From Solimonas sp. SE-A11 (GTDB lineage: Bacteria > Pseudomonadota > Gammaproteobacteria > Nevskiales > Nevskiaceae): a stretch of DNA of 64,000 bases. The position numbers and the translations under genes were made by a program. Below are positions 16,318 to 24,569 of this stretch, one piece after another. The stretch covers positions 1 through 64,000 of the forward strand of contig NZ_JAUASX010000008.1 in the NCBI RefSeq assembly GCF_030345715.1, in the 5' to 3' direction. The notes under the pieces were generated by a model. That model did not search any database. It was not told the DNA's origin and was given only the letters and a program-made list of their open reading frames with translations. How positions within the stretch are numbered: the first letter of the stretch is position 1; each line of letters begins with the position of its first letter.

Positions 16318-16700
16318 GGGAGCCGGCCAGGCAATCGCCGCCGCGAAAGCGGGGGAGGAAAGTCCGGGCTTCACAGGGCGAGGTGCCAGGTAACGCCTGG
16401 GCGGCGAGAGCCGACGGAAAGTGCCACAGAGAACAGACCGCCGATGGCCCGCAAGGGATCAGGCAAGGGTGAAACGGTGCGGTAAGAGCGCACCGCGGGG
16501 CCGGCAACGGCAACGGCACGGTAAACCCCATCGGAAGCAAGGCCAAATAGGGATGGATGCAGCCGCAAGGCTGCAACGCGCGGCCCGCGCGCCATCCGGG
16601 TAGGCTGCTAAAGCGCCGCGGTGACGCGTCGCGTAGAGGAATGGTTGCCTCGGCCCGCAAGGGCTCAGGACAGAACCCGGCTTATCGGCCGACTCCCACT
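16318..16700 (+). ncRNA. rnpB: RNase P RNA (class A)
   Basis: This is the catalytic RNA that trims the 5' ends of tRNA precursors. The universally conserved core segments are present: GAGGAAAGTCCGGGC near 16350-16370, CAGGGCGAGGTGCCAGG, ACAGA, and the 3' segment GGACAGAACCCGGCTTA. The 5' GGGAGCCGGCC pairs with 3' GGCCGACTCCC, with one mismatch, to make P1 and define both ends. The length of about 383 bases is close to the E. coli RNA. The P3 region appears to be a short GCCGC-GAAA-GCGG-like hairpin, smaller than in E. coli. It runs divergently from the SRPBCC operon. Confidence 0.95.
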
Positions 16701-16710
16701 TTTTCATCCG

Positions 16711-16731
16711 GCCGGGCCGCAAAGGCCCGGC
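16711..16731 (+). repeat. hairpin downstream of rnpB
   Basis: GCCGGGCC at 16711-16718 pairs with GGCCCGGC at 16724-16731 around GCAAA. It lies 10 bases after the mature end of RNase P RNA, which is itself followed by ACTTTTTC. It could help end or process the transcript, but has no T-run after it. Confidence 0.4.
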
Positions 16732-16834
16732 CCCGCTGGAGTCTGTGCCCGTTCATCGCTGCTGCCGCTGAATCCACTCTTCGTTTTCCGCCGGGAATGC
16801 CGGTGCCGTCCATCGCCGGCAGGGTTGCGGCATA

Positions 16835-17034
16835 CATAAATGTGATTTTTTATTTAAATAAAAATTAAAATATATATAAAAATAACAAGTCTACGAGATC
16901 ATGGACTTATCGCGCGCTAATTCTGTGCTTACTTTAAATATAAGTCGTAACTTATTGTTTTATATGACCGTTGGAATGCTCATTCAGGTGGCCTTAAGTT
17001 TTTGTTTTGCCTCGAATTTTGGTTCCGATTTTTG
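16835..17034. other. AT-rich island upstream of mraZ
   Basis: About 200 bases between rnpB and the mraZ promoter are strikingly AT-rich in an otherwise GC-rich segment, especially 16840-16980 with A/T runs such as TTTATTTAAATAAAAATT. No open frame or RNA was recognised. Such DNA could act as an UP element, an intrinsically curved region, or a binding site for a silencing protein of the H-NS/MvaT type in front of the dcw cluster. These roles are inference. Confidence 0.6.
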
Positions 17035-17063
17035 TTGCTGGGGGCCAGGGGGTGGTTTATAGT
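17035..17063 (+). promoter_or_regulatory. probable Pmra promoter of the dcw cluster
   Basis: TTGCTG at 17035-17040 and TATAGT at 17058-17063 are spaced by 17 bases. The -10 box matches five of six consensus positions. Transcription would start near 17070, in the middle of the repeats described in the next entry. Confidence 0.6.
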
Positions 17064-17097
17064 GGGTAATAAGTGGCTCTAAGTGGGGGAAAGTGGG
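17062..17097 (+). promoter_or_regulatory. MraZ operator: four GTGGS boxes
   Basis: GTGGG at 17062, GTGGC at 17073, GTGGG at 17083 and GTGGG at 17093 recur every 10-11 bases. MraZ is known to bind tandem TGGG-type repeats with about one helical turn between them, upstream of its own gene. The boxes overlap the -10 element and the expected transcription start, which fits autorepression of the cluster. Confidence 0.75.
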
Positions 17098-17118
17098 GAA
17101 GCCCACCGCCTGAACGAC

Positions 17119-17565
17119 GTGTTTGCCGGATCGCACCAATTGACGATTGACGACAAGGGTCGCCTGGCGATCCCTGCGCGCTATCGCCAGTCGCTGGCCG
17201 ACACCTGTGATTCGCAACTGGTCGTCACCATGGGCCCGGAGTCCTGCCTGGAGATCTACCCGGCACCGCAGTTCCAGGACATCGTCAAATCCATCATGGA
17301 ACTGCCGCCGCGTGGCCCGGCCGCGCTGCTGCGCCAGCGCTTCATCGGCCTGGCCATGGAGTGCGAGATCGACAAGCAGGGGCGTCTGCAGCTTTCCCAG
17401 TTCCTGCGCAACCAGGCCAAGCTCAACGGCACCGGCGTGCTGGTCGGCAACATCGACCACTTCGAGCTGTGGGCGGAAGACCTGTGGAATGCGCGCTGGA
17501 GCAGCGAGGGTCCCGACAGCAAGCTGGGCGCGCTGGCCGAGGCGTTCCAGGTTCTCAACCGGTGA
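17119..17565 (+). CDS. mraZ: transcriptional regulator MraZ
   Basis: MraZ is an AbrB-like DNA-binding protein that controls the division and cell-wall cluster. The 148-residue product has the two tandem SpoVT/AbrB-like modules: VFAGSHQLTIDDKGRLAIPARYR at the start and MECEIDKQGRLQLSQFLR in the middle, with the duplicated DxxGRL signature. The GTG at 17119 aligns with the family's MF-(R/A)-G start. GTG 17083 is in frame and would add 12 residues, but lies within the operator and only about 13 bases from the predicted transcription start. The ribosome-binding site is weak for either. Confidence 0.93.
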   Translation: MFAGSHQLTIDDKGRLAIPARYRQSLADTCDSQLVVTMGPESCLEIYPAPQFQDIVKSIMELPPRGPAALLRQRFIGLAMECEIDKQGRLQLSQFLRNQAKLNGTGVLVGNIDHFELWAEDLWNARWSSEGPDSKLGALAEAFQVLNR

Positions 17566-17574
17566 GGTGCGCGC

Positions 17575-18579
17575 ATGCCGTTCGATGCCGCCCCTGCCGC
17601 TATCGCTCCGGGGACTGACGCCGCTATGACCTTGCATAGGCCGGTGATGCTCGATGAGGCTCTCACCGGCCTTGCCGTCCGCGCGGGCGGCGTCTACCTG
17701 GACGGCACCTTCGGCCGTGGCGGCCATTCCGCGGCGATCCTGGAGGCGCTCGGCGGTAGCGGTGAGCTGCATGGCCTGGACCAAGATCCGCAAGCGGTGG
17801 CGCATGCCAAGGAGCGCTTCGGCGCCGTGGGTAACTTCCGCATCCACCATGCCAATTTCGCGCAGATGCGCGTGGTGGCCGAGGCTGCCGGCATTGCCGG
17901 CCGCATCGATGGCATCCTGCTGGACCTGGGCGTTTCTTCGCCGCAGCTGGATGATGCCAGCCGCGGCTTCAGCTTCTCCAAGGACGGCCCGCTGGACATG
18001 CGCATGAACCCGCTGGCTGGTGAGTCCGCTGCGCAGTGGCTCGCGCGCGCCGGCGAGTCCGACATCGCCGACGTGCTTTACCAGTACGGCGAGGAGCGCA
18101 ACAGCCGCCGCATCGCGCGCCGCATCATGGAGACGCGGGCGGAGGCGCCGCTGACCACCACGGCGCAGCTCGCCGCGTTGATTGCTGCGGTGCCGGGCCC
18201 GCGCAGCCGTCATATCCATCCGGCCACGCGCAGCTTCCAGGCGATCCGCATTTTCCTCAACCGCGAGTTGGACGTGCTGCCCGAAGCCTTATCGCAAGCC
18301 GGCGAGCTGCTGGCGCCCGGCGGACGCCTGGCGGTGATCAGCTTCCACTCGCTGGAAGACCGCATCGTCAAGCGTTTCATGCGTGAGGCGGGCAACGAAA
18401 GCGGTAACCGCGAGCCTTCACCGAGGGGTCATTTCCACGATCCACGGATGCCGGTGGCGCCGGCTCGCACCGGTCCGCTGCTGCGCAAGGTTGGCCGCTA
18501 TTTCCCGACGGACGCGGAGAGCGCCGACAACCCGCGCGCCCGCAGCGCGGTGCTGCGCGTGGTGGAGAAGGCCCCATGA
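17575..18579 (+). CDS. rsmH: 16S rRNA (cytosine1402-N4)-methyltransferase
   Basis: RsmH (MraW) methylates N4 of C1402 in 16S rRNA using S-adenosylmethionine. The 334-residue protein has the SAM-binding motif DGTFGRGGHS near residues 43-52, LDQDP, the GILLDLGVSSPQLD segment and the C-terminal ISFHSLEDRIVKRFM signature. The ATG at 17575 has a good GTGAGGTG ribosome-binding site; an ATG at 17626 is an alternative and closer to the usual N-terminus. It lies between mraZ and ftsL as expected. Confidence 0.95.
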   Translation: MPFDAAPAAIAPGTDAAMTLHRPVMLDEALTGLAVRAGGVYLDGTFGRGGHSAAILEALGGSGELHGLDQDPQAVAHAKERFGAVGNFRIHHANFAQMRVVAEAAGIAGRIDGILLDLGVSSPQLDDASRGFSFSKDGPLDMRMNPLAGESAAQWLARAGESDIADVLYQYGEERNSRRIARRIMETRAEAPLTTTAQLAALIAAVPGPRSRHIHPATRSFQAIRIFLNRELDVLPEALSQAGELLAPGGRLAVISFHSLEDRIVKRFMREAGNESGNREPSPRGHFHDPRMPVAPARTGPLLRKVGRYFPTDAESADNPRARSAVLRVVEKAP

Positions 18580-18848
18580 AGCGCGGTGCGATGCTCCTGC
18601 CGATGATGCTGTCCATTGCCGTGGTCACCTCGGCGCTGGCGGTGATCCGCACCAAGCACGAGAACCGTGCACTGGTGAACGAACTCGAGAAACTGCGCGG
18701 CGAGCAGACCCGCCTGGACATGGAGTGGGCCCAGCTGCAACTGGAGGAGGCCACGCTGTCGCACAACGCGCGCGTCGACCGCCTGGCCCGCGAGCAGCTC
18801 GGCATGACCGAGCCGCGTGACTACGTCATCGTCGGAGATCGCCCATGA
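18576..18848 (+). CDS. ftsL: cell division protein FtsL
   Basis: FtsL is a small bitopic divisome protein that, with FtsB and FtsQ, activates FtsWI. The 90-residue product has an N-terminal membrane helix (about residues 5-23, LLPMMLSIAVVTSALAVI) and a periplasmic leucine-zipper-like coiled coil (HENRALVNELEKLRGEQ). The conserved region near the C-terminus (HNARVDRLAREQLGM) is present. It overlaps rsmH by 4 bases and ftsI by 4, in the usual position. Confidence 0.93.
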   Translation: MKRGAMLLPMMLSIAVVTSALAVIRTKHENRALVNELEKLRGEQTRLDMEWAQLQLEEATLSHNARVDRLAREQLGMTEPRDYVIVGDRP

Positions 18849-20632
18849 GCGGCGCGCGGCCCAATCCCGTAGCCGAGCCGGTGGCGCAGTGGCGTCGCTG
18901 GCTGGTGCTGGGCGTGCTCAGCCTGGGTGCCGCGACCGTGGTCGGCCGGGCCTTCCAGCTGCAGGTGCTGGAGCGCGACTTCCTGCGCCAGGAAGGCAAC
19001 AAGCGCCATATCCGCACGATGCTGATCCCGGCGCATCGCGGAGCCGTCACCGACCGCCGCGGCGAGCCGCTGGCGCTGTCGGCGCCGGTCGAGTCGCTAT
19101 GGGCGGTGCCGTCGGCCCTGCTGGATTCGCCGCAGCACGTGACCGCGCTGGCCAAGCTGCTCAACAAGAATCCGCGTGGCTTCGAGAAGTTTTTGGAGCA
19201 GCGCAAGGACCGCAAGTTCGTCTATATCAGCGATCCGCTGCCGCCGGCCGACGCGCAGCGCGCGCTGTCGCTGAAGGCGCCGGGCGTGTTCTCCGAGCCG
19301 GCCTATGCACGCTACTACCCGGCGGGTGAGGTGGCGGGCCAGCTCGTGGGCTTCTGCGGCCGTGACGGCGATGGCCTGGAGGGCATCGAGAAGTCCCAGG
19401 AGACGCTGCTCAGCGGCAAGGCCGGCTCGCGCCGCGTGATCCGTGATCGCCAGGGTCGTGTCGTTGACGACACGCTGGAGTCGGTGGCCGCCGCTTCCGG
19501 CAAGGATGTGCAGCTCACCATCGACCTGCGCATCCAGTATCTAGCCTACCGCGAGTTGAAGGCGGCGGTGGCCGAGAACAAGGCCAAGGGCGGCCTGATC
19601 GTGGTGGCCGACAGTACCACCGGCGAAATCCTGGCAGTGGCCTCGCAGCCGGGCTTCAACCCCAACAATCCGCCGGAGCGTCGCTCCAGCGGCACGCGCA
19701 ACCGCGCCATTGTCGACAGCTTCGAGCCGGGCTCCACGGTGAAGCCGCTGCTGGTGGCGCAGGCGCTGGAGCTGGGCGTGTTCCAGCCTACCAGCATGAT
19801 CGACACCAACCCCGGCACCTACAAGGTCGGGGCGCTGACCGTGCGCGACGTGCACCCGCAGGGCGTGGTGGACCTGGCCAAGATGCTGGCGAAGTCCAGC
19901 AACGTCGGCGCCGCCAAGGTGGGCCTGACCATCGGCCCTGAGGCGGTGTGGAACGGCTACCAGCGCTTCGGCCTGGGCGAGCCGGTGTATTCGGGTTTCC
20001 CCGGCGAGGTCAATCCGCTGCTGCGCCACTACAGCGAGTGGGGCCAGATCGCCACCGCTACTGCGTCCTATGGCTACGGCCTGTCGGTCAACGCGCTGCA
20101 TCTGGTGCGTGCCTATGCCGCGCTGGCCAACGACGGCCTGATGCCGCACCTGCGCCTGGTGCAGAACGAGCAGGCCACGCCGCCGCAGCGCGCCGTGTCC
20201 GCGCAGACCGCGCGCAACGTGCGCAAGATGCTGGAGGGCGTGGTCTCGCCGGACGGCACCGGCATCCGTGCCGCGATCCCCGGCTATCGCGTTTCTGCCA
20301 AGACCGGCACGGTGCGCAAGGTTTCCGAGACCGGCGGCTATCACGGCGACAAGCACCAGTCGGTGTTCATCGGCATGGTGCCGGCCGAGCACCCGCGCCT
20401 GGTGGGCCTGGTGATGATCGACGAGCCCGGCGCCGGCGCCTATTACGGTGGCCTGGTGGCGGGCCCGGTGTTCTCGCGCGTGATGCAGGGCGCCGCGCGC
20501 CAACTGCAGATTCCGCCCGATGACATGCCGCCCCCGCCGCCGCGCACCATGGTGCAGCAGCCGCCTGCGCCGATCGTGCAGGTGGCCCAGCATGGCAGCT
20601 TGCCGCCGCCCTCGCCGGAGCAGGCCCGATGA
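18845..20632 (+). CDS. ftsI: septal peptidoglycan transpeptidase FtsI (PBP3)
   Basis: PBP3 cross-links septal peptidoglycan together with FtsW. The 595-residue class B penicillin-binding protein has a short cytoplasmic tail and one membrane helix (about 20-40), a dimerisation/pedestal domain, and a transpeptidase domain. The active-site serine is in PGSTVKP (about residue 297), the second motif is KSSNVG, and the third is KTGT. The C-terminal tail is proline- and glutamine-rich (after about residue 560) and likely disordered. It overlaps ftsL and murE by 4 bases. Confidence 0.96.
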   Translation: MSGARPNPVAEPVAQWRRWLVLGVLSLGAATVVGRAFQLQVLERDFLRQEGNKRHIRTMLIPAHRGAVTDRRGEPLALSAPVESLWAVPSALLDSPQHVTALAKLLNKNPRGFEKFLEQRKDRKFVYISDPLPPADAQRALSLKAPGVFSEPAYARYYPAGEVAGQLVGFCGRDGDGLEGIEKSQETLLSGKAGSRRVIRDRQGRVVDDTLESVAAASGKDVQLTIDLRIQYLAYRELKAAVAENKAKGGLIVVADSTTGEILAVASQPGFNPNNPPERRSSGTRNRAIVDSFEPGSTVKPLLVAQALELGVFQPTSMIDTNPGTYKVGALTVRDVHPQGVVDLAKMLAKSSNVGAAKVGLTIGPEAVWNGYQRFGLGEPVYSGFPGEVNPLLRHYSEWGQIATATASYGYGLSVNALHLVRAYAALANDGLMPHLRLVQNEQATPPQRAVSAQTARNVRKMLEGVVSPDGTGIRAAIPGYRVSAKTGTVRKVSETGGYHGDKHQSVFIGMVPAEHPRLVGLVMIDEPGAGAYYGGLVAGPVFSRVMQGAARQLQIPPDDMPPPPPRTMVQQPPAPIVQVAQHGSLPPPSPEQAR

Positions 20633-22113
20633 GCCGCCACGCGCGCTCCCTGAGCAGCCTTCTCGAGGGCCTGGCCGACGCGCCCGACGTCGAGATTGGC
20701 GGCGTGCAGATGGACAGCCGCCGCGTCGGGCACGGTGATCTCTTCCTGGCCTGCCGCGGCCATGGCCAGCATGGCCTGTCCTATGCCGAGCAGGCATTGG
20801 AGCAGGGCGCGGCGGCGATCGCCTGGGAGCCGGCCGAAGGCTGGTCCGCGCCGCAGGCCGATGTGCCGTTGGTGGCGGTGCCGGGGCTCTCGGCGCACGT
20901 CGGCGAAATCGCCGCACGCTTCTACGGCCATGGCTCGCGTCATCTCTACACGGTCGGCGTCACCGGCACCGATGGCAAGACCTCCACCGCGCACCTGGTG
21001 GCCCAGGCGCTGGACCGTCTCGGCCGTGCCTGTGTCTATGTCGGCACGCTGGGTACCGGCCGCGCCGGCCGGCTTGCCAGCGGCGACCACACCACGCCGG
21101 ACCCCGTCAGCCTGCAGCGCCTGTTGGCGCACCAGCTCGAGCTGGGGGCCGAGTCCTGCGCCATGGAGGTGTCCTCGCACGCGCTGGACCAGGCCCGCGT
21201 CGCCGGCGTCGAGTTCGACGTGGCGGTGCTGACCAACATCACGCGCGATCACCTGGACTACCACGGCACGGTGGAGCGCTACGCCGCGGCCAAGCGCCGC
21301 CTGTTCGAGCGCGAGGGCCTGCGTGCCATGGTGTTGAACCGCGATGACGCGCGCGGCGCAGCCTGGGCCGACGAGCTCGCGAACCACCCGGGCGTGACGC
21401 GCTATGGCCTGGACGGCGAAGTTCCCCGCGAAGGCGCCTATATGATTGGCCGCGGGCTGCGCCTGCACGAGCGCGGCATCGAGCTGCGGATCGACAGCAG
21501 CTGGGGCCAGGCAACGCTGCACAGCCGTTTGCTCGGCCGCTTCAATGCCTACAACCTGCTGGCCGCGCTGGCCGCGGTGCTGCATGGCGGTTTTACGCTG
21601 CAGCAGGCGGTCGCGGCGCTGGGCGAGGCGCACACCGTGCCGGGCCGCATGGAAGCCTTCCGCGGCACGGCATCGCCGGCTTTGGTGGTGGTGGACTATG
21701 CGCATACTCCGGGCGCCCTGGCCGCCGCGCTGAGCGCCGCGCGCGCGCACACCGCGCAGGCCCTGTGGTGCGTGTTCGGCTGCGGCGGCGACCGTGATCG
21801 CGGCAAGCGTCCGCTGATGGGCCAGGCCGCCGCCGAGGGGGCCGACCAGGTGATCGTCACCGACGACAATCCGCGCAGCGAGGACCCCGCTGCCATCGTC
21901 GCCGAGATTCGTGCCGGCATGAGCGGCCGTGCGAACGTGCGCGTCGTCCACAGCCGCACCGACGCGATTGCCGCCGCAGTGCGCGGCGCCGGTCCGGGCG
22001 ACACCGTGCTGGTGGCCGGAAAGGGTCACGAGGATTACCAGATCTACGGCGCGGAGCGCCGCCACTACAGCGATCGCGCCTACGTGGCGCAACTGCTCGG
22101 GGCCGCGGCATGA
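20629..22113 (+). CDS. murE: UDP-MurNAc-L-Ala-D-Glu:meso-diaminopimelate ligase
   Basis: MurE adds the third stem-peptide residue in the cytoplasm using ATP. The 494-residue protein has the Mur-ligase ATP motif VTGTDGKTSTAHLV near residues 109-122, TPDPVSLQRLL and MEVSSHALDQ for UDP-MurNAc-dipeptide binding, and the C-terminal DDNPRSEDP motif that specifies meso-diaminopimelate over lysine. The last domain ends with VLVAGKGHEDYQ. Length and gene position are normal. Confidence 0.96.
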   Translation: MSRHARSLSSLLEGLADAPDVEIGGVQMDSRRVGHGDLFLACRGHGQHGLSYAEQALEQGAAAIAWEPAEGWSAPQADVPLVAVPGLSAHVGEIAARFYGHGSRHLYTVGVTGTDGKTSTAHLVAQALDRLGRACVYVGTLGTGRAGRLASGDHTTPDPVSLQRLLAHQLELGAESCAMEVSSHALDQARVAGVEFDVAVLTNITRDHLDYHGTVERYAAAKRRLFEREGLRAMVLNRDDARGAAWADELANHPGVTRYGLDGEVPREGAYMIGRGLRLHERGIELRIDSSWGQATLHSRLLGRFNAYNLLAALAAVLHGGFTLQQAVAALGEAHTVPGRMEAFRGTASPALVVVDYAHTPGALAAALSAARAHTAQALWCVFGCGGDRDRGKRPLMGQAAAEGADQVIVTDDNPRSEDPAAIVAEIRAGMSGRANVRVVHSRTDAIAAAVRGAGPGDTVLVAGKGHEDYQIYGAERRHYSDRAYVAQLLGAAA

Positions 22114-23480
22114 TGGACCGTCTCTCCACGCTGGCGCGCCTGCTCAACGGCGAACTCGCCGGTGGCGACGCCGGCTTTTCCCGCGTGGGCACCGATACCC
22201 GCACGCTACAGCCGGGCGATCTCTATGTCGCGCTGCAGGGCGAGAACTTCGACGGACACAACTTTCTGGAAGCGGCCGTTGCCGCCGGCGCCGCCGGCGC
22301 ACTGGTGTCGCGTCGGGTCGAGTCCTCGCTGCCGCAGGTGGTGGTGGGCGACACGCTCAAGGCGCTGCAGGAGTATGCCGCCGAGTGGCGCCGTCGCTTC
22401 GACATCCCGGTGGTGGCGGTGACCGGCAGCAACGGCAAGACCACCACCAAGCAACTGCTGGCCTCGGTATTCGCGGCGCGCGGGCCGGTGCTGGCGACGC
22501 GCGGCAATCTCAACAACCACATCGGCGTGCCGTTGACGCTGCTGAGCCTGCGCCCGGAACACCGCACCGCGGTGATCGAGATGGGCGCCAACCATGCGGG
22601 CGAGATCGCCCTGCTGGCCAGCCTGGCCAAGCCGGACGTCGGCGTCGTGACCCAGGCCGGCGATGCGCACCTGGAAGGCTTCGGTTCGCGCGAAGGCGTG
22701 GCCCGCGCCAAGGGCGAGCTGTTCGCGGCGCTGTCCGGCGGCGTTGCCGTGATCAATGCCGACGATCACTACGCGCCGCTGTGGCGCGACCTGGCACGGC
22801 ATGCCTCGGTGCTGACCTTCGGCTTCGACGAAGGCGCTGACGTACGGGCCCTTCATGTTCAGGCCGAGCCGCCCGCCGCCCCGTCCGTCATGCAGTTCGA
22901 GTTGCGTGCACCCAACGGCAAGCAGAGCGTGCGTCTGCCGCTGCCGGGCCGTCACATGGTGGCCAACGCCATGGCCGCCGCCGCCTGCGGCGTCGCCCTG
23001 GGCCTGGACGTGCAGCAGATCGCCCAGGGACTGGCGGGCGTGGACGCGCCGTCCGGTCGCCTGTCCTGGAAGACCACGCCGCAGGGCGCGCGTCTGCTCG
23101 ACGACAGCTACAACGCCAACCCCAGCTCGCTCAAGGCGGGCCTGGAGCTGCTGGCCGGCATGGCCGGCCGTCGCTGGGCGGTGCTGGGCGCGATGGTGGA
23201 GCTGGGGCCGAATTCGGTGCAGCTGCATGCCGATGCCGGCCGCACGGCGCGCGCGCTGGGAATCGACCGGCTGTTGACGCTGGGCCCGATGGCGCGCCAT
23301 GCCGCCGAAGCCTTCGGCACCGGCGCCGAAGCATACGACAGCGTCGAGGAACTCGCCGCTGCCGCCAATCAACAACTCGATGCGCAGACGGTGGTGCTGG
23401 TGAAGGGCTCGCGGTCCTCGCGCATGGAGCGCGTGGTCGCCGCCCTCACCGGCGAGACACAGAATGCGGGGGACCACTGA
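22110..23480 (+). CDS. murF: UDP-MurNAc-tripeptide:D-Ala-D-Ala ligase
   Basis: MurF adds D-alanyl-D-alanine to the UDP-MurNAc tripeptide. The 456-residue product has the P-loop [14 protein letters not shown] near residues 104-117, the conserved [15 protein letters not shown] and [10 protein letters not shown] segments, and the C-terminal [17 protein letters not shown] signature. It overlaps murE by 4 bases and shares one base with the mraY start. Confidence 0.96.
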   Translation: MMDRLSTLARLLNGELAGGDAGFSRVGTDTRTLQPGDLYVALQGENFDGHNFLEAAVAAGAAGALVSRRVESSLPQVVVGDTLKALQEYAAEWRRRFDIPVVAVTGSNGKTTTKQLLASVFAARGPVLATRGNLNNHIGVPLTLLSLRPEHRTAVIEMGANHAGEIALLASLAKPDVGVVTQAGDAHLEGFGSREGVARAKGELFAALSGGVAVINADDHYAPLWRDLARHASVLTFGFDEGADVRALHVQAEPPAAPSVMQFELRAPNGKQSVRLPLPGRHMVANAMAAAACGVALGLDVQQIAQGLAGVDAPSGRLSWKTTPQGARLLDDSYNANPSSLKAGLELLAGMAGRRWAVLGAMVELGPNSVQLHADAGRTARALGIDRLLTLGPMARHAAEAFGTGAEAYDSVEELAAAANQQLDAQTVVLVKGSRSSRMERVVAALTGETQNAGDH

Positions 23481-24565
23481 TGCTGTATCACCTTGCCCAA
23501 TACCTGCAGCCGCACATCAGCGGTTTCAACCTGTTCAACTACCTGACGATCCGCGCGGTGCTCGGCATCCTCACGGCGCTGGTGTTCTCCTTCGCCTTCG
23601 GGCCCTGGATGATCGAGCGGTTGTACCGCTTCAAGTTCGGCCAGCCGGTCCGCAGCGATGGCCCGCAGACCCACCTGAAGAAGACCGGCACCCCGACCAT
23701 GGGGGGCGTGCTGATCCTGCTGGCGATCAGCGTCTCGACACTGCTCTGGGCCAACCTGACCAACCGTTTCGTCTGGTGCGCCCTGCTGGTGACGCTGGCC
23801 TTCGGCGCCGTGGGTTTCGCTGACGATTACATCAAGATCAGGAACAAGGACCCCAAGGGCCTGCCGGCGCGCAAGAAGTATTTCTGGCTGTCGCTGGCCG
23901 GCTTCGGCGTCGCCACGCTGCTGTTTTTCACGCACAAGACGCCGGTGGAAACCACGCTGTTCTTCCCGTTCATGAAGGACGTGACGATCAGCCTGGGCAT
24001 CTTCTTCATCCCCTGGGCCTACCTGGTGATCGTGGGCAGCAGCAATGCCGTCAACCTCACCGACGGCCTCGATGGCCTGGCGATCCTGCCGACCGTGCTG
24101 GTGGCCTCGGCGCTGGCGGTGTTTGCCTACGCCAGCGGTAACGTCAAGTTCGCCGAGTACCTGGGCATTCCCTACATCGCCGGAGTCGGCGAGGTGGCGA
24201 TCTTCTGCACGGCCATCGCCGGTGCCGGCCTGGGCTTCCTGTGGTTCAACGCCTACCCGGCGCAGGTATTCATGGGTGACGTCGGTGCGCTGGCGCTGGG
24301 CGCCGCGCTGGGCGTGGTGGCGGTGATGGTGCGCCAGGAGCTGGTGCTGGCGATCATGGGCGGCGTGTTCGTCGCCGAGACCGTGTCGGTGGCGCTGCAG
24401 GTGCTGTACTTCAAGTATAGCGGCGGCAAGCGCATCTTCCGTATGGCCCCGCTGCATCACCACTACGAGCTGAAGGGATGGCCCGAGCCCAAGATCATCG
24501 TGCGCTTCTGGATCATCACGCTGATCCTGGTGCTGATCGGCCTCTCAACGCTGAAGATCCGATAG
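23480..24565 (+). CDS. mraY: phospho-MurNAc-pentapeptide translocase
   Basis: MraY transfers phospho-MurNAc-pentapeptide to undecaprenyl phosphate to form lipid I. The 361-residue protein is polytopic with about ten membrane helices. Key motifs are [10 protein letters not shown] near residues 69-78, FADDYIKI holding the aspartate pair, [14 protein letters not shown], and the C-terminal [11 protein letters not shown]. The start overlaps the murF stop (TGATG). All motifs are intact. Confidence 0.97.
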   Translation: MLYHLAQYLQPHISGFNLFNYLTIRAVLGILTALVFSFAFGPWMIERLYRFKFGQPVRSDGPQTHLKKTGTPTMGGVLILLAISVSTLLWANLTNRFVWCALLVTLAFGAVGFADDYIKIRNKDPKGLPARKKYFWLSLAGFGVATLLFFTHKTPVETTLFFPFMKDVTISLGIFFIPWAYLVIVGSSNAVNLTDGLDGLAILPTVLVASALAVFAYASGNVKFAEYLGIPYIAGVGEVAIFCTAIAGAGLGFLWFNAYPAQVFMGDVGALALGAALGVVAVMVRQELVLAIMGGVFVAETVSVALQVLYFKYSGGKRIFRMAPLHHHYELKGWPEPKIIVRFWIITLILVLIGLSTLKIR

Positions 24566-24569
24566 GAAC

